Below, one piece after another: positions 35,371-48,200 of a stretch of DNA of 64,000 bases. The number at the start of each line of letters is the position of its first letter. The stretch's first letter is position 1. This stretch comes from Ulota crispa (Eukaryota > Streptophyta > Bryopsida > Orthotrichales > Orthotrichaceae): positions 12,400,001 through 12,464,000 of the forward strand of contig OY987243.1 in NCBI GenBank assembly GCA_963920765.1. Direction: 5' to 3'. The position numbers and the translations under genes were made by a program. Below the pieces are notes generated by a model. It was given only the letters and a program-made list of their open reading frames with translations, did not search any database and was not told the origin of the DNA.

Positions 35371-35593
35371 CTTCTCCACTACAGTCTATAAGCAGACCCT
35401 AAATAACAAACGTGATTTGTTAATAGATATGAGACCATGATTTGATGACTATTAACCCTTAAATGTCGAGGCGGACGTTTTGCATTTACCTTGAATACAT
35501 GGGGCCGTGTATCCATGGTCACCCCAGGCGTTTGAGGGTTTACAAATCACGCTTGCTATTCAGTGTCTGCTTACGGGCTAAGTGGAGATGCCC
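35355..35593. mobile_element. Tourist-like MITE with a nested TTAA element, upstream of VHA-e copy 2
   Basis: Left TAA|GGGCATTTC, right GGAGATGCCC|TAA: a TAA duplication. The arms pair through CACT...AAGCAGACCCTAAATAACAAACGTGATTTGT and its complement. At the apex sits a 91-bp piece, 35452-35542, that starts TTAACCCTTAAATG and ends GAGGGTTTA: a small TTAA-type element (right target variant TTTA). It ends 306 bp before the subunit e start codon. Confidence 0.7.
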
Positions 35594-35898
35594 TAATCTC
35601 AGCCATAGGAGGAGGCTCGCCAGGGAGATGCCTTACACGGCAACCGACCCACACGCCCACACCTGTAACCGAGCTGCACCAAGGGCTCAATATCACCTAT
35701 GACTGAGCTGCAGCAGGGGATTCGACATCCGCGAGCTCGCAACCACAAGGGCTTGAAGCCGTCCTCGTTGTCTCTCGCGCATCTCTGCGCTTGGCATCCA
35801 CAGTATAGCATCCACGAATTTCCATCTCCGTTGCCGAAGCAAAGCTACGATCTGGAGGCGCAACAAGAACAATCAGTGAAAGAAACGGATCAGGCGCT

Positions 35899-36977
35899 AT
35901 GGGATTCTTTCTCATTTCCTTGTACTTCGTGCTCTCGGCGTTAATGGGATCGCTGTTCATTAAGGTCTGCTACAACAAGAGCCCGAGCACCAACATGTGA
36001 GTTCTCACATTCTTACTTGAGTGATTTATCCTGCGAGGCTCTTCGATGGAGAACGAAAATTGTTGAATTTAGGGCACTGATTTGATTACAGGAACCCTAG
36101 AATTGCTTGGAAATGGAATTGTGTTGGTCGTAATGCAGATTTATTCGTGATTATTGAGTTTCTTAGGGTTTGGCATCGACTTGCTTATGAAGGTTTTAGT
36201 TTAGCCATTTGTGTCCTAGCGAGCAGACGATTATTAGCTGTGAAATATACGGATAGTGTTCAAGGAGATCTACAAGCTGTCGAATTGTCAATGCTTGCCA
36301 CAACAGAAATTTAGCACAAGAACCCTAATACTCTGATATGGTGCTGCTGCTACTCTGTAGCTACTCGAATTCTTTTTGGTTTGTGGACGTTTTTCAAGCA
36401 TTTTCAGGGCGGGCTAGTTGAGCGAAGCAGTAAAGTTGAGTGTGTTTCAAAAATTAAGCTGTGCTTGGGACATTAATGACGCTTGGTTGGTGTGGTGCAG
36501 GCTCAACGTTGTGCTCGTGAATACTGCCGTGATATGCTGCTGGCTCATGTAAGTACTCTACACAAACGCTGATGTCTATTGAGGCTCGGTTGCTTAAGAG
36601 CCATGTATTGGACCTCAGTGCATGCAATACTTGTTATTTTGCTTGCCATTTTTGAGACAAAAAGAGAGATTTTTTCTGTTCATGTATGTTTATTGGAGGT
36701 TACAAATTTCTGTAAGAGTACTTTGTGTTGAAGTTCTCTCAAGCAGAAAATCTTCAGATAAGAAATCACGATGTTTGTGGAATGAGTTTGAAGTGATACA
36801 GTATTCTCAATGTGGTTTCTTTTTGATGATTTTGCCTTGAGAGCTAAGATTTGTCGGTTGTGAATGTGAGCATTTAAGACTGACGGTGGCTTTGATGGTA
36901 TGTTCAGGTGGGCAATAGTATGGTTGGCACAGTGGAAACCATTGATCAATCCTGTATTGAAAGCTGAAGGTGAATAG
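35899..36977 (+). CDS. VHA-e: V-type proton ATPase subunit e, copy 2
   Basis: Same role as copy 1: a two-span subunit of the proton-pump membrane sector in vacuole and endomembranes. Exons 35899-35996, 36501-36548 and 36908-36977 have exactly the same lengths (98, 48, 70) and phases as copy 1, giving 71 residues. Only two amino-acid differences are seen: Cys20 to Phe in the first span and Gly28 to Ser in the otherwise conserved KGPSTN loop, here KSPSTN. Silent changes are more numerous. Intron 2 (GAGCTAAG...TGTTCAG) and the 3' flank are also alignable with copy 1. Purifying selection therefore seems to hold both copies. The upstream region has a MITE, so the promoters probably differ. Confidence 0.93.
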
Positions 36978-37350
36978 TGATGCCAGCCAGGCTGGAAACC
37001 CATTCAAATATTTCTAGCTCACAGTAGCTTTTCTTTAGTCATAAATGTCTTTCCTCTTACAGAAGTGTGCCTCAAAAGAAGTGTCCACAGTAGGATATCT
37101 GAGCAACAAAGATCCTGCAACTGTTGTTCATCTGGAGTTGTTTGGCAAGCATGATGCAAAGCTTGTAGCACGAGGAGCGTTGTGCACGTCAGATGCATGA
37201 GGTATTTGCAATTCATTTGATTGGATTTATGACATGGACTGTGAATCTGGTGGATTTTTATTTTGTATTTCTCGTTGAGCTTTTATCATGTGTTCATTGG
37301 GGTTGAGGACCATTGGTTTGGTTACTGATATGAAGAGGGCCTACAATTTG
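36978..37350 (+). other. 3' flank of VHA-e copy 2, conserved with copy 1
   Basis: It carries the same ordered phrases as 14364-14700 (GTTGTGCACGTCAGATGCATGAGG, ATGACATGGACTGTGAA, GATATGAAGAGGGC), with an insertion near 37030-37170. Confidence 0.65.
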
Positions 37351-37975
37351 GTTGTAAAATTCTTGTCATAGTGACTTCTATGTTTCTGTGACAAACATGG
37401 CTGTGCTTGCACAAGTCCAAGCAATAGTAGATTCACAGAGCCGAGCAATAATGGAGTCATAGAAAGAGCAGGACTTGCTGTAGGATGACTTGTTGATGCA
37501 TTAAGGTAGACATACTCATTCCCAACCATTGAACTCAAGTCTAGGCACATCGTAGATGTTATTTTCTACACCAAAAATAAGACATCTATGATGTTCCTAG
37601 ATTTGAGAATCCAAATGTACGCCTTGGCATTTGAGCGGCATTAGGTTCAATGGTCGGGAGTGCCAATTTATACTTCCTGCATGTAAATTCCTGCTTTCTA
37701 TTTTTCCTATTTGCATACCTTGTTCAATTTACTCTTAAGATTGCTTGGAGAAGAAGCGTTTCTATAGCTTCCTTTATTTTGAGTTTTTGAATACTTGGCG
37801 TTAAAGTTTAGATGTCTTTTACGTCTTTCCAATGATGGCCATATTGTTGTTTTGGCACAATTCCTGGGAAATTATGCATTTCAAGTTCTAAAATTGGCTG
37901 TTTAGAATTTAAGTGGAGTGGTTTACGGTGTTGTGTGTTTGGAACTTTAACTTCTGTGACTTCCATTCTTGAGCT
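37351..37975. other. Intergenic, no gene seen
   Basis: An inverted pair CTCAAGTCTAGGCACATC / GATGTTCCTAGATTTGAG near 37531-37606 may mark a small foldback; its outer phrases also match (AATGGTTGGGAATGAG and complement-like GGTCGGGAGTGCC). No gene. Confidence 0.4.
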
Positions 37976-37979
37976 CTAA

Positions 37980-38817
37980 GAGCATCTCCACTGGAGCGGG
38001 GAGACTGGGACGGGGGAGTAGTGGTTGAGGGGGCACGGAGAGGTTGTTTTTGCTGGGCTGAGCCAGGGAAGTCCACCGGTGCTTGTGGAACAACTCACCA
38101 AGGGTGGTGGATTTGTAGGAAAGCTGTATTGCCTAGGGTTGTCACGTATGAGTGTAGTCAAGCATGCTCACACCGACGCTTAAGTGCTGCGCATCAGTGA
38201 CTTGACATTGCTTGTGTTAGCGAGAATTGGGCTCGCCAGAGAAACTCAAAGTCCCGGTAGGTGAGCGTCCCTGGGTGCTTAAGGTAGTACGCTCGAAAAC
38301 CGCCCATCTAGGGGCTCACCCCTCTTTTTCATGGTCTTCCGTGAATGGAAGGATTTTTGGTTCATTTTTCAGACAAAGAGAAATAGATGCGGAATGCAAC
38401 ACAAGTCGTTTCATATTTTTTGAAGTATTTTTGAGTTTCTTATGAATTCTTAAAGTGCATGTGTCATAGGTACCTATTATTAACCTTAGACCTTCCAAGA
38501 ACCGTTCACTTGTAGGTTGTGAAGAGATTTGAGGAAGCAGGGAGAATAATTGGCTCTTGCAATTAAAAACAAATTTTTTTCCATGCATTCAATGAGTTGT
38601 AAGAGGTTGATGTAAGAACCACCAGTGCACCATTTCACAATAAGCTATTGGATGGTTCAAAATGAGAGAACAGTTTTTGAGCATACTACCTTATCTGGCT
38701 TGGCCGCTCAAAGCGTTTGAATGTACATGTTGTCGGTGGAGATCATGAAGTGAACTTGGGACCTCTAGACTCTAGACTTGTTGTTTGCCCGTTTTGGAGT
38801 CACCGGTGGAGATGCTC
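37980..38817. mobile_element. Tourist-like MITE with GAGCATCTCCAC termini (838 bp)
   Basis: Left TAA|GAGCATCTCCACTGG, right CCGGTGGAGATGCTC|TAA: a clean TAA duplication with a 15-bp inverted repeat differing at one base. The short frames inside resemble nothing known. Confidence 0.85.
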
Positions 38818-39105
38818 TAAGGACTCAAATTTCCAATTGGGCATCTAAAAGCCCACTTGAAACTTTTCACTTTTAGCACTTGAATGTCGCATTTTGGTGC
38901 TATAAATCTTCTCAAAATTATGAATACGATTGCAACGTTGATACTAGTAGTGAAAATTTGTCTTTTGAAAACAAAATGAAAAACATATTATTTCGAAGAA
39001 ATTTTGAAGCGATGAACTTAGTATTTTGACGGTTATTAATTATTTGTCCCAGATGTGGTGAAGTTGGTGAACAATGTAACATCAGTTTTATTAAATTGGA
39101 AGATA

Positions 39106-39416
39106 CTCCCTCCGTCCCAAAATGATCTTCCTCTTATAGATTAAGTTAAAAAAGAACTATTTTTCAATTTTTTTTTTACCTATGAATAGAGTTTGATGTC
39201 CTACTATTGTTCTAAAATTTTGAGTTTCAAATTAGTTTTCAAAGTATGGTTTCAAAGTGCTTGAAAATTGAGTTTTTGAGGCATTTTTGAAGAGCAATGG
39301 TGGCCACTTACTTGATGGCATGGGATTGGTTAGCATGCCCATGCTTTTGGACTATGTGCAAGTGTCGCTAGCTCCCTTCCTCCTCCAACAAGAAGATCAT
39401 TTTGAGACAGAGGGAG
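39106..39416. mobile_element. Stowaway-like MITE
   Basis: Left TA|CTCCCTCCGTCCCAAAATGA, right the complement of CTCCCTCTGTCTCAAAATGA followed by TA. The CTCCCTC(C/T)GT end and TA duplication are diagnostic of Stowaway elements (Tc1/mariner). 311 bp, no coding sequence. Confidence 0.93.
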
Positions 39417-39788
39417 TATATTTCTTGGTTGTGTGTATGTGCATGTGTGCATACACACATGTGTATGTATATGCATAGAGTAGGGGACAAAAAAAAATCC
39501 ATTCATCACTCAAATCCCTCCTAAATAATCTATGCTTAGCCTATTCTAAAATTAATAATTACATATCTTGAAAGCTCAAAAAGAGAGACACAACTCATTA
39601 AAATTTGACATGAATCAAATTAGGTGAAGGGCTAATTCAAAAATTCAAAAAAAGCATCCAATCATGATTAACATGCTCTTAAATTCATTTAAATTCTTCT
39701 ATCAATCTATCACTAATGTACTCTTAATCTATTCTAAACTCACAAGAGGCTTGCTTGAGTTGATGCAATTTCAAGTTCCAAAAGGTAT

Positions 39789-40743
39789 TTAACCCCTAAA
39801 GGACCAAGCCATATTTTATGTGAAAATCACTGAAAACTCCCACTTTTGGGGGAATGAGTAGAAATGTGGGAAAAGAAGTTTCTTTAGAAATCCAACCATA
39901 GGATCTTGCCCTAGACTATGGGAGGTACTTGTGGGAAAACAACCAATTCATTCTATATGTAGAGTGAGATATTGACATCTAAATTCAAAAAATATATATA
40001 TTTCCTTGCTACCCAAAAATTTCAAAGGCCTTTGACTGCTAGTATATCAAAAAATTGCTTTACACAAAGTTGAGAATTATTTTTCCCATGTCGAAGACCA
40101 AGTTAGGTAAGTGTGGGAGAATTGTCAAATGAATTGGAGGTGCGAATCATACTTTGTAAAATCTTGTAATGTTGTAAGGCCATGAAATTTGCATATATAC
40201 ATTAGGCAAAATTGGAGGATTTATGTAAAATTCAAAAACCTGAATTGCATGGATCCAAAGGACAAAAACCAAGGAATCTTAGTCTAATATAACTTGGAAA
40301 AAAAAAAGTAAAAAAAAAAAAACACAAAGAGCTCAAAAAAGTAAAGCACCAAATTTTACAAGGGTTAAAAGGAATGGAGATTTGGGAGTCCCACACCTAC
40401 CCGCAAATTAAAACTTCTCACTTTTTGATTAGAATTGAATGATTCAAAGCTTTCCACATATGTATAAATCTAAAGAACCAATTTCAAATTTTTATTTTCA
40501 CAAAAATGCAATTTGTAATTAAAGAAGTTTTTGGGTTGCCTATCCTCCTCCGCTTTTCAAAAATACATGCATAACTTCTTCAATAAATGTTGGAATGAAG
40601 AAATTATTAGATGCTCATGCAGATATTTGAATTCCCTATCTTCCATATAAGTTTAAAAAAAATCACACAAAGTAGTTTAGTTGTAAGCACATGCCCAAAA
40701 TCTCATTTGTCTTGTGAAGGGAAAAGGGTCCTTTAGAGGTTAA
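39789..40743. mobile_element. TTAA-flanked CCC-terminus element, copy 6 (955 bp)
   Basis: TTAA on both sides; left CCCCTAAAGGACC, right the complement of CCTCTAAAGGACC. It contains, inverted, the module seen in the long hairpin (40391-40545). Confidence 0.85.
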
Positions 40744-40894
40744 AGCTAAAAAGATGTTGGTAGAAAGTCCAAAAATTGATGAAAATAGCATATTTGATAG
40801 TGCAAAATTGCCATTGGCATAGGTCAAAGGTATGGATTTCTAATAGTCTACACTTAAGTTTTTAATGTAGATATATTATCCCCTTTCAAAGCTT

Positions 40895-41439
40895 TTAACC
40901 CCTAAAGGCCTAGGGGATAAGGTCAAAACATAGATGTGTTATAAAATGGTACTTTTGTAACTTTGATAAAATTTTCTTCAAAAGAGAAAATAAGAATCAT
41001 AATATTTTGTAATCATCCATATAGTCAAACACTCAAAAAAAGTTTTGGATTTTTATGTAATGAATTTAGAAGCATTTACCATTTAATATTCACCAAAATT
41101 AAAAAATTTACTTGTAGATTTCAAGATTTGGTATGATTGGTTAAAAATAGACATTCTATCCTAGACTTCAAAAATGCAATTTTTTGAAAGGAGAGAACAT
41201 CATTAGTTTCCAGAAATAGTAAATTTTATAACACTAGCAAATATTGAAGTGATTGTTTTTGAAAAGTTCTCCTTGGTGGAGTTTAACTTGGATTGACATG
41301 ATTCAAGTTAAGTTGGAAAGTAGACATGATTTTTTATTACAACAAAAAAAAAAATTTGAAAAAGTTTTTTTTCATCTTGGGCTGCCCAAAAAAGACTGGC
41401 AACGGCCAGAAAATGGTTGATTGGGCACTAAGGGGTTAA
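40895..41439. mobile_element. TTAA-flanked CCC-terminus element, copy 7 (545 bp)
   Basis: TTTTAA flanks both ends; left CCCCTAAAGGCC, right the complement of CCCCTTAGTGCCC. No coding sequence. It begins only 150 bp after copy 6. Confidence 0.8.
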
Positions 41440-41584
41440 AATATGTAATTGGTCTTAGATTTGGTAAAGAATTGACTGCTTGGCAATGGTTTGAGTGAGG
41501 AATGGATTTTTGTTTACTACTCTATATACACATACATATTAAAATTGTGTGATTCACTGCATTGCATTAGGATATTCTACTGTA

Positions 41585-42523
41585 CTAACCCCTAATGGAC
41601 TGTTTGTCTGTTCGAGGGACAAATGGATTTCGGGCATGTACATATGGTTAAATTATTTTGTGCAATTTTTTGAAACCTTTATTGTAGGTGGGGAATTCAA
41701 AGATCTATGTGGGCATCTAATTTTTTCTTCATTTCAACATTTGACAAAGAAATTATGCATGATTTTATGAAAATTTAGGGAGGATTGCCTATTCAGGCAG
41801 CCCAAAAATTTCTTCAAAAATTACATTTTTTGAATTTTGTTTTTTGAAATTGGTTCTTTAGATTTTTTTAATATGTGAGAAGCTTTGAATCATTCAATTT
41901 TGATAGATGAGATGAAAGTTATGAGGAGTTTTTGTTTGCGGGTAGTTAGAGATTCTCTACTCTAAAATAAACTTTGAAGTTTTTTATTTTACTCAATTTT
42001 CATTATTTTGGAAAAAAACTAAACCAAAAGAAGTATATTTTTTATTGCAACATTACCATTGAGATTTGCATTTTTCATTTTAGTGATTAAATTCTTAACA
42101 ATTTAGTATTTTGACTCATTCTCTACGTCTTTTTACTTATTACTTTTTTCCCATGTGTTGTATAGTTCCAATTGATTTGAAAATTCTCCCACATATAACT
42201 AACTTGATCTCCTACATGGGAAAAATAAACCTCAAATTTGCATAGAGTTATTTTTTTGATATAAGAGTGGTCAAAGACTTTTGAAATTTTTGGGCAGTAG
42301 GGAAAATTTTTTTTTTTTTGCACTTTAAATGTAAATATCTCACTCCTCTCCATCTAAATTGACTTGATTTTTTCCCACAAGTTCCTCTAGCAGTCTAGAG
42401 TAAGATCCTACGGCTGGATTTTGAAAAAAAACAAATTTTCCTACTTTTCTACTCATTCTCCCAAAAGTGGCAGTTATCAATGACTTTAACTTGAAGAAAA
42501 AGCTCAGTCATTTAGGGGCTTAG
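41585..42523. mobile_element. Probable TTAA-type element, copy 8 (939 bp)
   Basis: Left CTAA|CCCCTAATGGACTG, right the complement of CCCCTAAATGACTG with a variant TTAG target. It contains the hairpin module in direct orientation (41795-41945). The ends and target are more decayed than in copies 6 and 7. Confidence 0.6.
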
Positions 42524-45290
42524 TGAGTAGCAGCTTTACCACATTTAATTGGAATGATTGATTTTTTCTCAAATAGCAAGTTTTGCCACTATAGATTTTT
42601 CTTTAAATCCTATATTATCATTTGGAAATGCAAGTCTTCTTTTCTAAGTTGAATTTGAAATTGTTTCACCTCCTATAGTTAAAATTATCTTCTTGACAAA
42701 TTTGTTTGCCAAAATGTTTAGAGTACTAGGTGCAAACAAATTTTAAGAGTACAAAAAAGCATAGCTAGATTCCTCCAATTCCTAACATAAACTCTACAGG
42801 TAGGCATAGATTTTCTTTTGAATGTTTGAATGGAACTTGTAGATCACTTTTGAAACTTTTGTTGAATTAATTTCTAAGACTTATAAATGATGTCTTATCA
42901 AATCTTATCGTTAAAAATATAAAATTCATTTGATTTAATCAATAGTGTGTATTTGTAAGCACAAATAATGTAGCTAAACACCATATAATCTTGTCTATTC
43001 AAAATAACTTTGTCAAATGTGTAACATGGATTCTGACCAAAAATGATCCTTGTTCATGATAATTCACGCATTTAGTATCATTAGCATTTTTGCTTCAGGT
43101 CGATTTCAAAACCTCATAGTCAATGTTCAATGGCTACTTATACCTTGTAATGTTGTTTGTGCTTGATATATTGTGACAAATATTAATCTGCTTTCAAACA
43201 AAAGTGAAATACCATAATTTTCTAGATGATTAAGTTCATTGTTATGTTTTTTAATCCAAGCAAAATTGAATTGCCAAGAGTTCTTTTAAAAAAAATGCCT
43301 CATTATTTGGTGTTGTGTACAGTTGTTTATTTAACTATTTAATTAATTATGAAGAAAACCAAACCTTTGTTAGTGTAACTTACTATTTTGGAAGTTGATT
43401 TGATGGAGGGAGAATTTGAAAGGTGTCATTTGAGAAGTCAAAAGGTCATTTGGTCGATTCTAGAGGTTAAATGCATACAAAGTCACTTGGGCTTTTTAAG
43501 TTATGTACACTCATGGGGAGTGCACTATATAGGGTATTCATAGGTACCCTACATTCAAGCCCTATAAGATGGAGGCTAAGTAGGTAATTTTTTAATATTT
43601 CTATAGGGTTGTATTTATCTAAATTTCCAAATACCAAGTTTTTAATGTACTTTAGGCTTCATTCAAAAATGTTATTGTGATATTTATGTATACCCTATAT
43701 TCATTATAAATACACAATGACAAGAAAAAAAATTCATACACCTATAATCAAATGACAATGAATTTCTTTTTTGGAGAATGCACATGCAAAATCTAATGTA
43801 CAAAACAAGAGTGATATTTTTATTGTAGTATTAAATATGGAGTGCTTGTTGATACCAAGTACATTCAAGCAATTTCTACTTCCAAATTGAAGTTGCTGTC
43901 AAGCAAAAACTAGTCTCAAACATAAAGTTCAAATGCTTCAAACATAAATTTGAACTACTACTTCCAACTAGAAAGTGAGAGAAAATAGAAATCATGCAAT
44001 GAAACTCCCTAAACTTGCATGTAAACGTTGCACTCAAACCCCACACTAACCCTAAATTAAAGCTTCTAGGAGAAGGTTCTCTCACCCATCATTCCACCTA
44101 GGGCAATTTTTTCCATAATATTTAGCCTATTTTTTGATGTTCATCCTCCACGCATCAAGTTGTCAACAACTCAGTATGTGTATTGATTAAGCCTATACAA
44201 CAAAGCTATGGCCATGGCTATTACTTTGGGCAAGTTTTGGCTATAGGACAACAAAGGGGGATGGACAAGAAAGACAGCACATACCAGCGTATTTTCTGTA
44301 TTAAGTATGGCAGTAGCCAAGGTGGCACCATTTTTGCATAGACCATGTATTTTTAGGCTTCTAAAGTATTTTTCATCATAAAATACTTAGGCAATGAGGG
44401 TTGTTGGGGATGAAGAAATCTAGTTCCACATGAGATTTTAACAACTTAATATTGGGGACACAAGAATTTTCTTCTCAACCAAGTTCCTACAACAAAGCAT
44501 TATATTTCCATTGAAAGTAGCTACATAACACAAGAAACACAACAAATTTTGCCAACATCCTAACTTAGATATACCCTAAGTTAAGAAAGTCACATTTTGG
44601 ATATAGTAGAACTTTTTTTAAACTAATATACTTGGGACTAAAGTTACTAGTTCATATAGTGGTGTGAGAAGGGGGTGGGTAGTGTTATGACATGCCAAAT
44701 ATTAGTTTAGGGGATATTAGTTTAGAGAAGTTTTGCTATACAAGGCATAGAAGATTCAAAATTTAAAAGCTAAATCTGGATGTATGGTAAACTTCTAAGC
44801 ACCATATAACAACATGCAAAGTGAAATAACTTTGAAACATTTTACAATAGAGAACTTATTTAACAAAATCAAGCATTTAACAACACTATCTTCAAGACAT
44901 AGAAATCAATAAGCAATTAAACAAACCTTCTTTAAGTTTTCAGAAATCAAATTGGCCTCTTTAATACACTTTCACCTAATTTATTTTTTGGTTGCTCACC
45001 TTCAAAGCAAGAGAAAAAGAAGATAAAATAGTAGGCAACAAACCATATGATAATATAATTGGCACCATATTTTTTTGGAATGTCATTGGTTGTTGCCACA
45101 TCGTGACATAATCACAATTATCTTTTATATCACTAAACTAACACTTGGCAATATAGCCCACATGGTGTCATGATTTCAAGCTGTTTACATACTTCATCCA
45201 CAAAAAATCTGGCAATAAAATTTTACAAATCTTTGTTAGTTCCTTAAGGCAAAGAAAACTTGGGTTTTCATAAACATAATCTGGCTTTTT
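42524..45290. other. AT-rich intergenic, no gene seen
   Basis: It contains the MITE relative at 44604-44740. Otherwise only short frames without recognisable motifs. Confidence 0.4.
44604..44740. mobile_element. MITE with AGAAC...TAAAC termini, copy 2
   Basis: Left TAGTAGAACTTTTTTTAAACTAATAT, right the near-complement ATATTAGTTTAGAGAAGTTTTGCTATA. Related to 6169-6405 but shorter. Confidence 0.5.
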
Positions 45291-48200
45291 TATGCTAGGA
45301 AAAAAACAACTGGCTTAGACGGATGTGTTCACCCTCTTGTGTTTTTAGGGCATTTTTAGGGTTTTTGACCTAAAAATGGAAGAATCAAATTATATTTTTT
45401 CATTTTTATTATGTGATATGGCTTTGAATCTACGTTTTGACTTTGTGTTGGCAATAATGAGTGTCACTAGCATGTACAAACTAAAAAAAAAAAATTCACC
45501 ATTTTTTAAAATCAATTATGAGTTAACTTCATTGGATGGACCAAGACCCCAATTGAGCACTTCAAGCATACGGGTGGACAAGCAAACAAGGACCCTAATG
45601 TGACAACCATGGCTACGGCTGAATACATCAAACATTGGATACTTTAACACACAACAAACATGGGATATTTTGAGATATAGTAAATATTGGATACTTTACA
45701 TAAACCTTGAGTAATTCTAAATATCTCCCATGAAAGTGTAGATTTTTTTATAAAAAGCTGGCAAGGCTATTGCATAATTAAAAATTTATAATTTTCATCA
45801 TTGTGCTCTATCCTTCAATATTTATAAAGAGCCCTAACCCATTACATTGTTGCTTATTTATTTTAAAGCCATGTCAAAAATTTAGGACCAAGGCAATTAT
45901 GATAGCCCTTCATTTGATTGCATGTGTACCAAAAAAAAGGGGAGTGCACTCCTCGTATGTACACTTCAATGACAAGAAGATTATTGTGTACATGTAGGAG
46001 ATTCTTTAACTCTTAAAATCCATTGAAACCAGTTTCTAGTTTTTGAATGACTGAATGTTACTGTGGAAGTGGAATAACATTATTTCTCATCCTAGGTTTA
46101 TGTAGTCTAGTACATGTACATGGATAGCTTTTGCATGCACAATGTTCACACAAGGGTCCCACTTGCCAATTGAATAATAAAAATGCACCACCGTGTAGTG
46201 TATTTGAAGTTTTGAGGGTCTTTATTCCAAAACTTAGTGTGAGCTCTTCAGACAATGTGTTTTAGGTTTTAGCTTGACTTGCAAATAGAAAGTTTACCAA
46301 ATCTAGTTTCTTCTTTTATTTTGAAAATTTAAAAATATTCAAGTTTTGAAAACTATATTATTATCACAAGTTGAACACCTATTACCATGGGATGGCTACT
46401 TTTTAAAATTTTACTAAAATGGGAAGAAAAATTCCATCATGATAATCTTCATTGTGAATCACATCCGTGGTAAAAAAAATTGGCATAATTGAATACATTT
46501 TGTAATTGATGTGATTTGTTCTAACATTTGTTTCAAAAAATTACAATAATTTCAAATTTTCACTAAAATCTATGAAAATTTTCTACACATGCAGTATGCA
46601 CATACCTTCTTCTATAATAATTATCATATTGAATTTTGATGTTCATTACATTGCCAAAATCACTCCTAGAAGATGATTGGAATTCCATAGAAAAGCAAAG
46701 GTTGTAGGACGGTCCTTTGAGGGTTATCTTTCCATGCAATATACATGACACAAATTAGCCTAAATGATACATTAGTATTTTTGTTCATATTGCACTAGGT
46801 TTATGTAGTTGTGTATATGGAGTAGTCAAGTTGGAAATTGGTGCTTTTATTTTAAGGTTGCTTATGCTATGGTTCTATAGTGTGTAATGTTTGATTTGAA
46901 ATTGCACTAAATGTGAAATCTACTAATTAGATTAGATTTATTTGAAAGCAAAAAGGATGTCTAGATTGGAATTTTTGAGTATTTTTATTGTGCTATTAAA
47001 CTAAAGGCTCATAGTTGCAAGATCAAATTTAGAATAAAAATTCCAAAGTTGTTGTTTGTATCAGTATTTGTACCATACTAGTGAAATATTCCAAATCAAG
47101 TTGTTGAACTTGTATTGTTGACATGAGAAGAATTTACAACCATACTACAAATGGGAATTGGAGTGGGACTGAGGTATGAAATGCACATTTTTGAATGAGC
47201 TAATCTTAGTCTTACAATGTCAAGCTAGTGGTGAAAAGTAGGCTTCTAAATGAATACATTACAAGAATCAAACTCCAGCATCAAAGAATAAGACATAGAG
47301 AGAAATCTGTTATGAAGACTAATGATGAATCTTGGGGGGTGACCATTGAAATTTTAGAAAACTAGGTGAGATAAGAAATAGGGTCAATTTTATTCATTGG
47401 AGATAAATTTTATACTTTTGTTAGATCTATCATAGCATTGAAAACATGTCTTTTGCTTCATTATATGTAAAATAGGGTAGTGAATAATACCTCCACTTTA
47501 GTATATTGTAGAAAAAAACAAGGTAAGGAAAATAGGATCTCCCTAAAAGTGCTTAGTAGGATGATTTTGATTATAATTATATGACTAGTTTAGATGAAAA
47601 ATATTGCACTTTCTCTCCAACTTTCAAATGTAGTGGAAGGAAATCTTACAGGTTTAGGGTTTCATTGGATACGTTGCAAGGATGCTAGCATTGTTAGTAG
47701 GAATAGGGTTGAAAACTCTAGAAATACTAATAACCTACCATTGGTAAGGGGTTTGAGGTCTTTGGATTCATGCATGCGCTTTAGGTTCCTACCATTGTTG
47801 AGGGTTCAGGCACCTTAGATTCCTGCATGCAATTTAGTTTGCTTCTTTGCTGTAAGCTTATATGTTAATTTTTTTCTTGAACTTTCTAACTGCACTTACT
47901 ACAAACATTGAAGTAGCTTTTTCTACTTTTTGCTATATGTGTCAATGCCCTTTTGGGTTTTTGTTCACCGTGCTTATTGCTTTCACATTTGTGTTTATTG
48001 CGCTAACTATAGGCATGAAAGTTGCAACTTTGGGCTTCTTACAATTCATGGTTTTTGTGTTATCATCTTATCAAATTTGACCTCTTGGTGCATTTTGCAA
48101 GCATCATAGAGGCGGTTATGGTGTTTAAGAGTTTTGATATTTTTGTTTTACTTTTGGGTCTACTTAGGGTTTATTATTTGAATTGGTGTGATTGTTTAAA

